Numbered from the stretch's first letter, positions 36,901 through 43,980 are shown. The stretch: 64,000 bases of DNA from Saccharothrix sp. (GCF_031180885.1 NZ_JAPSLK010000038.1:1-64000), one strand, 5' to 3'. Translations and numbers: made by a program. The notes: a model not told the origin generated them from the letters alone.

Positions 36901-37186
36901 TTGGCTGAAGGCGGTCGTGGACTCCACCACGGACAACAAGCTCGCCTTGCAGAGCATCGAGTACCGCATCTCCGGCCAGGTGACCGTCACCCAGGAGAAC
37001 GGCGGCGGCACCCGGGTGCGCGGCGCGGTCACCGTGGACCTGATCAAGGACTACAACTTCGACGAGGGCAAGACCGTCGCCGGGGTCTACGATCTGACCT
37101 ACCTGTCCCAAATGCCGGCCGCCGGTCTGGCCCAGGACTTCGTGGTCCGGGGCAGTCAGACCTTGACCATCGACCGGAGTCGTTAG
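30947..37186 (+). CDS. RHS/YD-repeat polymorphic toxin-like protein
   Basis: A 2079-residue exported protein. Its signal peptide ends TVTASA, and an N-terminal secretion/SpvB-like segment follows. RHS/YD repeats (YDALGRKTAM, YDLLGRKTTQ types) form the cage from about residue 980 to 1750. The RHS core ends with the conserved junction GAREYDPTLGRFTAVDP and YSYANNNPVNLTDPDG (about 1775-1820). Beyond it is a unique ~260-residue tip rich in Cys early on (CYNVPGHGW, CSACGN) with FGHWAGRSGSDY and a beta-rich end. By analogy with RHS toxins this tip is the candidate effector. A TAGTG overlap couples it to the next gene. Confidence 0.9.
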   Translation: MRRSTLATSVVTAALMLVGTVTASAAPAKKGWHGLGWDLPALQQTESVPGTADQPRPAPESETRSLATPPEVRLPETGKVEVDLAPVGAGTRTAAVAAGKSGLALGRGQGKAGRAPDGRGSASRAAGKVEVESLGLRDGRALYRVSPKSGDTSGPITVRLDYSGFAEAFGGDYGRRLRLVSYPDCLLSTPDKPECNVATPVEHTNKDKALVGETTLTSATVLAASAEGDSGSGDYTATPLSPSGTWTAGGASGSFTYDYPIKLPAALGGTTPALSLSYSSATVDGATSATNNQPSWIGDGWTLAAGGFVERSYKPCALDLGGNNGQTKTGDLCWASDNATISYAGRSTVLVKDTATGNWRPRNEDGSRVERLTGAANGARDGEHWKVTTPDGTQYFFGLNRVPGWAAGKPETQSTFTAPVYGNHGGEPCNQATFAASACTQGWRWNLDHVVDTHGNAVVYYYQPEINAYGQNMNVTTAGTSYVRGGHLLRMEYGLNAAAGGNFAQAPARVLFDTAERCVPGGAVTCDPGQLNTSTASSWPDVPADRLCAPGAVCKNVAPSFFTRRKLTTITTQVANGSGGWLDADRWALAHSFPATGSGDSPSLWLDSVTRTGLAGGSASLPPTTFGGTAKSNRTLASQNYTSLSRYRITAITGELGGTTTVTYSEPDCQSGTPDPATNTTRCYPVHWTPAGATDPVLDWFNKYVVTDVHTDGRTTLGQQTRTHYDYLDGGAWHFDENFFQEAKYRTWSQWRGYGVVKTTLGNPGDAAGPRTVTQTRYLRGMDGDKAASGTRSVTVANSLGENTTDGDQYSGFALETLSYLDGNVITATLNDPWSSGATATDANGVKAHHVGTGVTRSRVWLAASNKWRTSRTTTTFGDHGLPTQVQTEGDVDDAAQTSCTRTEYAANTSTWLLTLPKTVQKVSGPCTQANAASSANIISEVRTLYDGQAHGVAPTRGDATEVHMLSDWPAGGSAVFQTPSVKTGYDTVYGRVVSVSDALNRTTTTTYTPETGSPVTKIVTNAPPVTIAGVATSLTTVDEIDPASGVVTGKVDRSGLRTDLAHDPLGRLTAVWKPGHTKGSSPADATFAYTVNTASPSVVTSNRLLASGQYATSYALVDGLGRTVQTQSPTPYAQGGRVVTDTLHDSQGRAWKSHQQYWNSAAPEPSLLVVQDNAVPVTTVTEHDSAGRPTAVITLHDGVELKRTTTAYDGDRVTTVPPPGGTASAVVTNGLGQKVKTLQFKDRARTGPADPADTTTYTYLPSGLQHTVTDSTGANKWTFGYDLLGRKTTQTDPDAGTTTTTYDAAGQVVKTTEGRGKALAYTYDALGRKTAMFDTSTAGLKLASWTYDTKLKGKETNAVRFDGGKAYVRAVSGYDEAGRPTGTTVVIPTSEAGIGGTHSFPVTYNPNTGAVATVSSPGVGGLPAETIYRGYDALGYPTESFAANGNGGTKLVSLTQYNPFGQVLRLNLADANNPKQVSATHTYEGATNELASAMVVRSTATDQVVANRAYTYNPAGDITRIGDVDDTQCFGYDYLRRLTSAWTPGSGDCSAAASVAGLGGVAPYWTDWSYDVTGNRVEQVKHTAAGDTKTKIDYPAPGSPRPHGATTVTTTGPGGTTSATYGYDAAGNTNARPGHSLDYNAEGHVAVDTDTATGKPTRYLYDADGNRLIAREPSGTTLYAGDVELFVPAGSTTATGTRFYTHGGKNVARRTSAGLVWTVEDHQGTGTASVDAGTLAVTRRHHDPFGVGRGTPPSSWPDRHGFIGGVQDASGTVHLGAREYDPTLGRFTAVDPLLKQDNPQQWNGYSYANNNPVNLTDPDGTEPRGGPCYNVPGHGWMRSDGYPCAGAGDDKPWMSCSACGNAPHTVKHPQGKPEYGSDQAKHKPYRKLSVLEAGLAAHDINARLEHMGLVGTAVCVRYELTCELFGHWAGRSGSDYILRPDQMDQLMVDDNWKGTREEPINTLSAMAAEKCAGSANCTVNLDSGWLKAVVDSTTDNKLALQSIEYRISGQVTVTQENGGGTRVRGAVTVDLIKDYNFDEGKTVAGVYDLTYLSQMPAAGLAQDFVVRGSQTLTIDRSR

Positions 37187-37698
37187 TGCCCTCGAAGGCC
37201 CGTTGGATCACCGCCGCCGCGCTCACGGGTGCGGCGGCGGTGATCGCCACCGTCGTGCTGTACCCGAGCCACGACCCGAAGGCGTACCCGGGCAGCCGGT
37301 CGGGGTTCTCCTTCGAAGAGGCGCAGCAGCAGGCGTCGGTGCCCCTGCCGGGGTGCGCGCAGGAGACCGCCCGGTTCTACCTGGGGCCCGGGTTCGCCGA
37401 CAGCACGATCGTCATGGACTTCACCGCCGGCGACGAGTGCGTGGAGAGCTTCCTGGCCGGCGTCGGGATCGACGGGTCGACGCCGGTCGTGCAGTGGAAA
37501 CCGGTGTTCCAGGAGAGCGGACCGCCGGTCGAGCCGCCTACCGGGTCGGGCATCACCTGGGAGTTCCCGCGCACGGACCGGGTGGAGTACTGGACCGTCG
37601 AGCGGACCGACGGGGTGAACGACCAGTCGGTGCTGGTCGTGGTGAACCGATCCGCCCGGCCGCAGCACGTCTACATCCGGGCGTTCCCGGCGGATTAG
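37186..37698 (+). CDS. Membrane-anchored small protein, candidate immunity protein to the RHS tip
   Basis: This 170-residue protein starts at GTG 37186, which shares one base with the RHS stop codon (TAGTG), so the two are co-translated. Residues 5-25 (WITAAALTGAAAVIATVVLYP) form one N-terminal membrane segment or uncleaved signal. The rest is an extracytoplasmic domain with two cysteines and beta-strand patterns. No family is recognised. Coupling to the end of an RHS gene, small size and a unique sequence are what immunity proteins show, but no experiment supports it. Confidence 0.7.
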   Translation: MPSKARWITAAALTGAAAVIATVVLYPSHDPKAYPGSRSGFSFEEAQQQASVPLPGCAQETARFYLGPGFADSTIVMDFTAGDECVESFLAGVGIDGSTPVVQWKPVFQESGPPVEPPTGSGITWEFPRTDRVEYWTVERTDGVNDQSVLVVVNRSARPQHVYIRAFPAD

Positions 37699-37748
37699 CC
37701 CTTGTCGCTGCCCGGACGGACGTTGTGCCCGGTCGGTGCGGAGCGACA

Positions 37749-38312
37749 GTGGAGTGGTGGTGGAGCGGGGTCGGCGGAGCGGAGCGTGCCGGAGCGGCGT
37801 CGTCCGCCGGGCCTCGGGGTGTCGAGCATCCCGTCGAGGCGCTCCACCGGCTGGCCGGGAACAAGGTGGCGGCGGCGTTGCTGTCCGTGCAGCGGGACAA
37901 GCCCCGCGTGGCCGCCGACCCGCGGACGTCCGTGGAAGAACTGGTGCGGTTCTTCACCGCGGCGGCCGACGTCCACAACTCGCGGGCGGACGCGGAGGTC
38001 GCCGCCGCCCGGCTCGACGTGCGGCCGGTCCCGCCGGTGGCCACGTTCGACGAGGTCGCACGGGTGCAGGACGTGATCACCAACCACCTCACGCACGGCC
38101 GCGATGGCCTGCACCGCCAACGCGGTCGCGGCACCCGGCGCCAACCCGGCAACGTGCCGCAACAACTCCCCAGACGCCTTGAACCCAACCTGCACCAACA
38201 CCGCATCAAACCGCCACGCCACCGCCCACCCGTCCCCGGCCGGACCCGGCGACCTGGGCACTCGCAGCGTCTTTCGCGCCAGCGCTCTGTCGTCGATCAT
38301 CGGCGCAATTAG
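37749..38312 (+). pseudogene. Relic with AGN-VQR leader motif (eCIS/polymorphic effector-like)
   Basis: From GTG 37749 the frame carries ALHRLAGNKVAAALLSVQRD, a version of the LQR-AGN-VQR leader common at the start of actinobacterial eCIS-linked or DUF4157-type proteins. A plausible helical segment (SVEELVRFFTAAADVHNSRADAE) follows. Coding quality is lost after about 38100, where a leftward fragment takes over. It is therefore a truncated remnant. Confidence 0.5.
38075..38300 (-). pseudogene. Leftward gene fragment of unknown family
   Basis: From ATG 38300 the minus strand reads a protein-like segment with WRFDAVLVQVGFKASGELLR and AVQAIAAVREVVGDHV. Its quality drops near 38070, where the rightward relic's own coding segment begins on the other strand. 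The two meet tail to tail, as if a deletion joined them. I do not recognise the family. Confidence 0.4.
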
Positions 38313-38434
38313 AACAGGCGGTATCTCAGAGCTTCCGACGGGCGTGAACGACACCAGGGTGGTACCGCGGTATGACGTTCGAGACGGCACCGGGGTACGA
38401 CGCCACGGACCGCGTGCACGCCTAGCTTTCAGGC

Positions 38435-38748
38435 ATGAGCACGATCCTCGTCCGAATCGGTGTCCAGCCGCGACCGGGTTTCGGTCGCGCGGTCCTCGCC
38501 GCGCCGCTGGTGGTGCTGGCGTTGTACCTGGTGGCTGGGGGGTGGTTCTACCCGTTGTGGCCGGACAACGTGGTGCGCTCGCGCTCCCGTTCACGGCTGA
38601 TCCGGCGTTGGGCGGGGCGTGGGGCGGGCCGACGTTGGTGGGGGCGTGGGCGGTGCACGCCGGGCTGGAGATGGTCATGCGGGCGGTGTGCGTGCTGGGG
38701 TTGCGCCTGATCTACCCGAGGGCTACCGGGACAGCACGGCGGCGGTAG
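38435..38748 (+). pseudogene. Small two-helix membrane protein, frameshifted
   Basis: ATG 38435 opens MSTILVRIGVQPRPGFGRAV and a hydrophobic helix (APLVVLALYLVAGGWFYPLWP). Near 38580, at GCGCTCGCGCTC, the sensible continuation (ALALPFTADPALGG, then a second helix HAGLEMVMRAVCVLGLRLIYP, stop at 38748) is in another frame. The reconstructed protein would be about 104 residues. Slippage in the GCGCTC repeat is the likely cause. Function is unknown. Confidence 0.55.
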
Positions 38749-38989
38749 CCAACGCCAGGACGGAGAGCGTGGCGATCAGGGGGACGTGGTGCGGGACCGG
38801 GCGGGTCGTGGTGCGCGACCGGGTGTAGGCGATGGTGCAGAACAGGAGCCACGTCGCGGCGACCAGGGCCAGGGCCGCCGGGTGGTGGGCGGTGTGGCGG
38901 GCGGCGAGGATGGTCACCACGGTGAAGGTCAGGATCGTGCGCCGCCACGCCAGGTGGGTGCGTTCGGGCTGCAAACCCGGGTCGGTCAC
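38723..38989 (-). CDS. DUF202 family membrane protein (second of pair)
   Basis: This 88-residue protein has the DUF202 start ERTHLAWRRT and three predicted helices. It starts at GTG 38989, overlapping the stop of the upstream DUF202 gene by GTGA, so the two are co-translated. Paired DUF202 (YidG/YidH-like) proteins are widespread inner-membrane proteins of unknown function. The 3' end overlaps a convergent frameshifted gene by 26 bases. Confidence 0.83.
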   Translation of the reverse strand: MTDPGLQPERTHLAWRRTILTFTVVTILAARHTAHHPAALALVAATWLLFCTIAYTRSRTTTRPVPHHVPLIATLSVLALATAAVLSR

Positions 38990-39363
38990 GGGTTGCTCAC
39001 CACGACCGTGACCACGACCGCGCACGAGAGGGCGAACAGCAGGACCGCCAGCAGCGCGGGGAAGCGGGTCACCGGCAGCGGCTCACCCCGGCGCATGGCG
39101 CGTTCGCAGCGGACCCAGTGGTGGACCGCGCGCAACGCGCACACCGTGCCCAGGCCGATGGCGGTCAGGGCGACGGCGGTGCGCAGGCCCGGGTGCAGGC
39201 CGGACAGGAACTGGTCGACCGCCAAGCCCGCGCCGACCAGGGCCAGCGCGGTGCGCAGCCAGGCCAGGAACGTGCGTTCGTTGGCCAGGGAGAAGCGGTA
39301 GTCCGGGTTCTCCCCCTCGGCCAGCAGCCGCGCGGGGGAGAACCACAGCCGCAGGTCGCGCAT
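38986..39363 (-). CDS. DUF202 family membrane protein (YidH-like)
   Basis: This 125-residue protein starts MRDLRLWFSPARL and carries the family signature FSLANERTFLAWLRTALAL followed by three transmembrane segments. ATG 39363 has CGGAG upstream and matches the usual family start; ATG 39423 would add 20 residues without a ribosome site. It forms a coupled pair with the shorter DUF202 protein downstream. The cellular role is unknown; they may form a complex. Confidence 0.83.
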   Translation of the reverse strand: MRDLRLWFSPARLLAEGENPDYRFSLANERTFLAWLRTALALVGAGLAVDQFLSGLHPGLRTAVALTAIGLGTVCALRAVHHWVRCERAMRRGEPLPVTRFPALLAVLLFALSCAVVVTVVVSNP

Positions 39364-39433
39364 CAACCGGCTGCTCCGGCGGGCGGTGTCATCGCGGGTC
39401 TCCACTCGGTCGGGTCCGTCCATTGTGGCAGCT

Positions 39434-39925
39434 TCACGTGTCCCGGTCGGACTGCCAGTGCCGCAGCTTCTCCGGGTTGCGGACGGCCCAGATGCGGGTG
39501 ATCCGGTCGCCGTCGAAGTCGAACGCCGCGACCGTGACGGTGACGCGGTCGTACCGGGCCACCAGGCTGGGGCGGCCGTTGACGGTGCGTTCGAGGAGGG
39601 TCAGGCGGGGTGCCGCCGCGGCCATGATGTAGCGGGCGATGTCGTGGCCGCCGCGGATCGGGCGGCGCGCCGCGTTGACGATGCCGCCGCCGTCGGCGGT
39701 CATCGTGGCGTTCGGGTCGAGCAGGCCGACGAGGGCGGTGATGTCCTGCGCTTCCCACGCCTGCTTGAAGTTGCGGACGAGCACGGCCTGCTCGGGGTTC
39801 GGACCGGGGATATGTGCGGCGCGCAGCCGGCGGCGCGCGGAGGCGGCCAGCTGGCGGCAGGCGGCGGGGGTGCGGCCGACGATGCCGGCGATCTCGGGGA
39901 ACGGGTGGCAGAAGACGTCGTGCAT
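39434..39925 (-). pseudogene. ECF41 sigma factor, C-terminal relic
   Basis: The fragment keeps the end of sigma region 4 (FPEIAGIVGRTPAACRQLAASARRRL) and the complete SnoaL-like extension, including the ECF41 signatures DGGG (MTADGGGIVNAARRPIRGG) and NPEKL. Region 2 and the start of region 4 are missing, and upstream sequence in all minus frames contains no sigma motif. Without core-binding region 2 it cannot act as a sigma factor, although the free SnoaL domain could still fold. Confidence 0.72.
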
Positions 39926-40269
39926 GCTGGTGGTCGCCGCGGAGTTCGTCTTCGCGGCCGTCGAGGCGTGGTCGGTGAAGGTGCGGCGGGCCGGGGTCGA
40001 AGCCAGCCATGCTTGCGATCGCCGAGATGATCACGGTCGACGGCTGCTCGGTCAGAAGCGCGTCCAAGGTGGCCGACTCGGCTTGGCGGCCGGGCGAAGT
40101 GGGAGACGGTTCGGGGGAAGTTGTCTGGGCACGGTCGGACCGGCACGGTCGTGCTGGACGTGGCGGTGCCGTGGAGGTGTGTGTCGCCGGTGATGTGACC
40201 GGCCTGTACTTCCTGGTCGGCACCGCCTGCCCGGGTGGTGGTCACCGCTGAAATGACGGGTCGCCAGGG
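39926..40269. other. Gene-free stretch upstream of the ECF41 relic
   Basis: No supported gene. The minus strand contains a short protein-like run (ALLTEQPSTVIISAIASMAGF, about 40005-40068) of unknown family, probably more relic DNA. No ribosome site, terminator or repeat stands out. Confidence 0.4.
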
Positions 40270-41694
40270 TTAGCGGAGGCGTTTGATTTCGCCGCGGGTG
40301 CGGTAGAAGGAGCCGCTGGCGGATGTCAGGACTTCGGACACCAGGTAGCGCGCGCCGGGGACGCGGATGTTCTTCGGGAATTGGACGCCCCAACTCCGGT
40401 CGTAGCCCTCTGAGATCACGTGGACCCTCAGGCGGCCGCCCTCCTGGACGCACTCGACGATGACGCCCTCGCCGGGTGTCGCGTCGGAGATGACCTCCAC
40501 CTCGGCGGTCGCTTCCACCCGGGCGATGGCGCCGGCCTTGATGTCCTGGCGGGGTGGGAGGTGGCCCTGTTCGGCGGCGTGGACGGCTTCGGGGCTGGCG
40601 TCCAGGCAGGCCAGGGAACCGTCGGTGGTCACCAGGTAGAGGCGTTCATCCCGGTACTGCATGGAGAACGCCGAACCGCAGCCCGTGGCGAGCTTCCACA
40701 GCCTTGTGCCGTCGGCGGCGAAGCAGTACACCGAGGACTGGTTGTCGCCGGCGAACACGAACTCCCCGTCCGGCGATGTCGCGCACGAGAACACCGGTGC
40801 GTCGCAACGGTAGTCACCTGTCTTGCGCCCGTCGGACTTGGCGAACCGGTGCACCCACCCCCTACTGGTCCCCGCGAACACCTCGGTGCGCTCCTGCCAG
40901 CCGAACAGCACCTGGCCCACGGTGTCGGCGTGCCACGCCCGGTGCCCGCGCCCGCTGTAGTGGGTGACGCCCCGCGAGTGCCCGTGGAAGACGCCCTCGT
41001 CCGAGCACCGCACCATCCACGCGTTGTCCCCGCTCGCCGGCATCGACCACTGGAACTCGTCCTCGTGGTCCACCACCGTCACCCGGCCCTGCCGGTCGGA
41101 CACGCCCAGCACGCCGTCGTGGATGTCGAGCCAGTAGATGTCGACGTCGTCCGCGATCTCGTACGCCACCCGGGGCACCTTGGCGCCCAGGTCGTACACC
41201 TGACCGTCGTCGCACCCCGCGTAGATCCAGAAGTCGTCGGCCACGATGCACTTCACCGCGTCGGGCAGGCCGAACCGCCCGGTGACCCGGCCGTCGTGGG
41301 TGAGGGTGAAGACGTCGCCGTTCTCGTTGCCGACCCACGCGTGGTCCTCGCCGACGAAGATCCCGAACGCGGGCGCGCCGGACGCGAACCGCCACAGCAC
41401 CGGAGCCTGGTGCGCTGTGGACCGCGTGCTGACGATCTGCCGCCGGCTCACCGGTCGCCGTTGGCGCATCCCCTTGACCGCCGGGGCGTAGCCCTTGCGG
41501 ACCTTCTCGCCGATCTTCTTCTCGGCCGCCTTGAGCGCCTTGGCGTGGTCGGCGAAGGTCGCGGTGCGGACCTGACCCTGCTCGCCGATGCGCCCGTACG
41601 TGATGGTGACCTCGGTGTCCTCGACCCGCACCTCGTAGAACTTGTGCGCGCCGCCGCCCGCCTCGGACAGCTCCAGGTACGTCGTGCCGGACAT
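40270..41694 (-). CDS. WGR-domain protein with C-terminal beta-propeller
   Basis: This 474-residue protein has an N-terminal WGR domain (residues 1-75: YLELSEAGGGAHKFYEVRV, ITYGRIGEQGQ), the nucleic-acid-binding module known from PARPs and bacterial DNA-repair-linked proteins. From about residue 95 it has WD40/PQQ-like blades (HDGRVTGRFG, DGEFVFAGDNQSSVYCF, DGTRLWKL) and ends with an unrecognised ~70-residue domain. A PafBC-type promoter motif lies upstream (41725-41749), suggesting induction by DNA damage. ATG 41694 is preceded by GGGGGAGGG. It may sense damaged DNA; this is inference. Confidence 0.8.
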   Translation of the reverse strand: MSGTTYLELSEAGGGAHKFYEVRVEDTEVTITYGRIGEQGQVRTATFADHAKALKAAEKKIGEKVRKGYAPAVKGMRQRRPVSRRQIVSTRSTAHQAPVLWRFASGAPAFGIFVGEDHAWVGNENGDVFTLTHDGRVTGRFGLPDAVKCIVADDFWIYAGCDDGQVYDLGAKVPRVAYEIADDVDIYWLDIHDGVLGVSDRQGRVTVVDHEDEFQWSMPASGDNAWMVRCSDEGVFHGHSRGVTHYSGRGHRAWHADTVGQVLFGWQERTEVFAGTSRGWVHRFAKSDGRKTGDYRCDAPVFSCATSPDGEFVFAGDNQSSVYCFAADGTRLWKLATGCGSAFSMQYRDERLYLVTTDGSLACLDASPEAVHAAEQGHLPPRQDIKAGAIARVEATAEVEVISDATPGEGVIVECVQEGGRLRVHVISEGYDRSWGVQFPKNIRVPGARYLVSEVLTSASGSFYRTRGEIKRLR

Positions 41695-41724
41695 GACCCT
41701 CCCCCTTCTCGATCAGCTGTGATC

Positions 41725-41749
41725 AAGGTAGCGAGGGGGTACGACAATT
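41725..41749 (-). promoter_or_regulatory. Putative PafBC/RecA-NDp-type damage promoter
   Basis: On the minus strand the sequence is AATTGTCGTAC, eight bases, then TACCTT. This matches the layout TTGTC-(R)GT-N8-TAnnnT described for mycobacterial PafBC-dependent promoters. The same AATTGTCGTACCCC occurs at 51620-51633 before another gene. Assignment rests on motif resemblance only. Confidence 0.55.
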
Positions 41750-41754
41750 CCGGA

Positions 41755-43245
41755 TCACCAGCCGGTGAGCAACAACTGGACCGCCACCACGGCGACCCCC
41801 GACAGGAACACGCCGACGCCCAGCGCGATGGCGAGACCGAGCCACGAGAAGCCGGAGAGCAGCAAGGACGCGCCGAACCCGACCGCGAACGCGGACCCGC
41901 CCCCGATCAGCGCCAGCCGCCGGGCCCGCGCCACCACCTCCTGCCACTGCTCGGCGGTGGGCGGCAAGGGTGGCTCGGGCAGCGAACCGAGGTCGTGCTC
42001 GTCGACCGCCCACAGCCACACCACGCCGTTGCGCGCGACACCGGCCATCAGCCGCAGGTCCGGGCTGAACACCACGTCCCGCACGTACGTCTCCACGGTC
42101 TGCCGCAGCCGCCCCGCCGGCACGCTCCACAGGTGGAGGCCGTCGTCGCTGCTGGTCGCCAGGAGCCGGCCGTCGGGGCTGAACGCCAACCCGGTGGGTG
42201 ACGACGTCCCGCGCGGCAGGGTGGCGACGACGCCGTGGTCCGCCGTGCGCCGCAGCGAGGTGCGGTCCTCCTCGGCCACGGCGAGCAGCCTGCCGTCCGG
42301 GCTGAGGGCCACCGCCCGGGCGGAGGTCTCCGGGACCAAGGGGGCGCCGACCGGTCGCCGGGTCTCCGTGTCCCACACCTGGATTTCGTTGTGCACGCTC
42401 AGCGTGGCCATCTTCGGCGCGGCGGCGGCGACGTGGAGGCAGACGAGCTTGGCCATGCGCAGCGGTCGGTGTTGCCACTGGTCCTCGACCGCCACCCACA
42501 GGGCCGGTGGCTGCTCGGGCACCCACAGCACCAGGGTGCGCCCGTCGTGGCTGAAGCTCGGTCGTCCTATTTGGACCGGTTGGCGCAGGCGCGGCGCGAC
42601 GGTCTTGGTGACCACCGTCCAGGATGCGGTCGAGTAGAGCGATGCGCCGGTCGGCGTGCTCACCGCCAGCAGCCGCCCGTCCGGGCTGAACGCGTACGCG
42701 GTCCGGTCCAGTTGCGTCGGTCCCACGCCTAGCCAACTGCTGGTGTCCAACACCCGTCCCCCGGCCGCCATCAGCGACGAATCCGGGGTGAACGCCACCG
42801 CCGTGGTGCGCGCGCCGAGCTTCGCGTGGTGCGGCAGGACCGCCGCGCCCGGCGTGTGCACGGGTTGCTCGACCGGCAGGCCCAGCGCCGCGCTCGCCGC
42901 CGCCGACAGCTCCTGGTCCTGGCTCGCCGCGAGGAGGCGAAGTGCCTGCGCGGACACGGTGTCGCCGGCCTCGGCACGAGTGCGCAGCACCCGGACGCCC
43001 TCCGCCCGCAGCGACGGGTCGGCACTGCGGACCAGGTCGTCCACGCCCGCCGCGGCGAACACCTCGTTCACCCGTTGCCTGACCTCCTGCGCGGACCGGT
43101 TGAGCAGCACCTCGGTGCGGAACTCGCCGACCGCCGGGTCCGCGAGCACGCCGTCCAGCTCGACGGCGTCCAGCGCGGGCGCGCGCAGCGCCCGGAAGGT
43201 CGGGTCGGCGTAGGTGTCGGTGGCGATCAAGAGCGCCGTGCGCAT
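41755..43245 (-). CDS. Caspase-fold remnant plus WD40-like propeller and C-terminal TM hairpin
   Basis: A 496-residue protein. Residues 1-75 match the first half of a caspase/peptidase C14 domain (RTALLIATDTYADPTFRALRA, then ELDGVLADPAVGEF and a helix). The part expected to hold the SGHG histidine and the catalytic cysteine is absent: after VDDLV the sequence jumps to helical repeats (80-125). A WD40-like region follows (FSPDGRLLA occurs repeatedly), then two C-terminal hydrophobic helices (LALIGGGSAFAVGFGASLLL; LGLAIALGVGVFLSGVAVVAV). It is therefore probably a non-proteolytic membrane-tethered propeller. ATG 43245 is preferred to 43323. Confidence 0.75.
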   Translation of the reverse strand: MRTALLIATDTYADPTFRALRAPALDAVELDGVLADPAVGEFRTEVLLNRSAQEVRQRVNEVFAAAGVDDLVRSADPSLRAEGVRVLRTRAEAGDTVSAQALRLLAASQDQELSAAASAALGLPVEQPVHTPGAAVLPHHAKLGARTTAVAFTPDSSLMAAGGRVLDTSSWLGVGPTQLDRTAYAFSPDGRLLAVSTPTGASLYSTASWTVVTKTVAPRLRQPVQIGRPSFSHDGRTLVLWVPEQPPALWVAVEDQWQHRPLRMAKLVCLHVAAAAPKMATLSVHNEIQVWDTETRRPVGAPLVPETSARAVALSPDGRLLAVAEEDRTSLRRTADHGVVATLPRGTSSPTGLAFSPDGRLLATSSDDGLHLWSVPAGRLRQTVETYVRDVVFSPDLRLMAGVARNGVVWLWAVDEHDLGSLPEPPLPPTAEQWQEVVARARRLALIGGGSAFAVGFGASLLLSGFSWLGLAIALGVGVFLSGVAVVAVQLLLTGW

Positions 43246-43557
43246 AACCCGGGCATTCTGCCGGCGACCGGCGCCGCGCGACCCGCACTCCGGCGGAAAT
43301 CCGTGAACCTGGTTATTCGTCAACCACCGGTGGGCGGCCCGCCCAGGCGGACCGGGTCCGTCGGGCAGCGGGGAAGTGGTGCGGTTGGCGGATCAACTCC
43401 GTCCCACCACGGCGATCCCGCGCCCGGCGGAAATGGTAAGAATCGCTTTTGTCATTTCTTGAAATGCGCGATCAAGCGCTACTAGCGTCGTTTCCCGGAG
43501 CGCGTCGCCGCCGCACAGCGGTGGCCGCGTCGAATGTTCCAATTCGAGGAGGAAATG
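43246..43557. other. Divergent intergenic region
   Basis: These 312 bases separate two divergent genes and hold no credible coding frame. The segment 43430-43500 is relatively AT-rich (GGTAAGAATCGCTTTTGTCA) and contains TTGAAA (43459) with TACTAG (43480), a possible though short-spaced promoter for the secreted protein. Nothing else stands out. Confidence 0.4.
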
Positions 43558-43980
43558 ATGAGGGCAATTCCCGTCCTCGCCCTGACCGCCGCCGCCCTGG
43601 TCGCCTCGGCGCTGCCCGCCACCGCGGACACCCTGCCGCTGGACGGCGCGGTCGCCGCCCTGTCGGTCGAGTCGCCGGCGCGCCTGGAGGCCCACGGCGC
43701 GGCGGTGACCGTGCCGACCACCGTCGTGTGCGCACCCGGCGCGCAGGGGTCGCTGTTCGTGCAGGTCACCCAGAACGTGCGCGGCGACATCGCCACGGGC
43801 GACCGGTACGTCCCGATCACCACGTGCACCGGGACGTTCCAGAAGGTCGACGTCACGGTGGTCTCGCGGACCAAGGCGTTCCGCCCGGGTTCGGCGTACG
43901 CCACCGCGCAGCTGAGCGTCTGGACGCAGAACGATTGGGGCTCCGCCGAGCAGGAACGGGACATCACGATCGCCCGGTGA
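43558..43980 (+). CDS. Small secreted beta-sandwich-like protein (DUF6299-like)
   Basis: This 140-residue protein has a clear signal peptide (AIPVLALTAAALVASALPATA). The mature part is beta-rich with a Cys pair (VVCAPG and TTCTG), resembling small exported actinobacterial DUF6299-type proteins. I start at ATG 43558 because GAGGAGG lies five bases upstream; ATG 43555 directly precedes it. It lies just upstream of the secreted transglutaminase gene on the same strand and could be an extracellular partner or substrate; that is inference. Confidence 0.75.
   Translation: MRAIPVLALTAAALVASALPATADTLPLDGAVAALSVESPARLEAHGAAVTVPTTVVCAPGAQGSLFVQVTQNVRGDIATGDRYVPITTCTGTFQKVDVTVVSRTKAFRPGSAYATAQLSVWTQNDWGSAEQERDITIAR

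Noticed and set aside
30737-37111. A 2124-residue open frame on the minus strand across the RHS gene
   Set aside because: It is antisense to a protein with clear RHS motifs. Its own translation is Arg/Val/Gly-rich with no domain, as expected from high-GC third positions.
38755-39420. Plus-strand frames opposite the DUF202 pair
   Set aside because: The minus strand has two coupled proteins with the DUF202 signature. The opposite frames have no motif.
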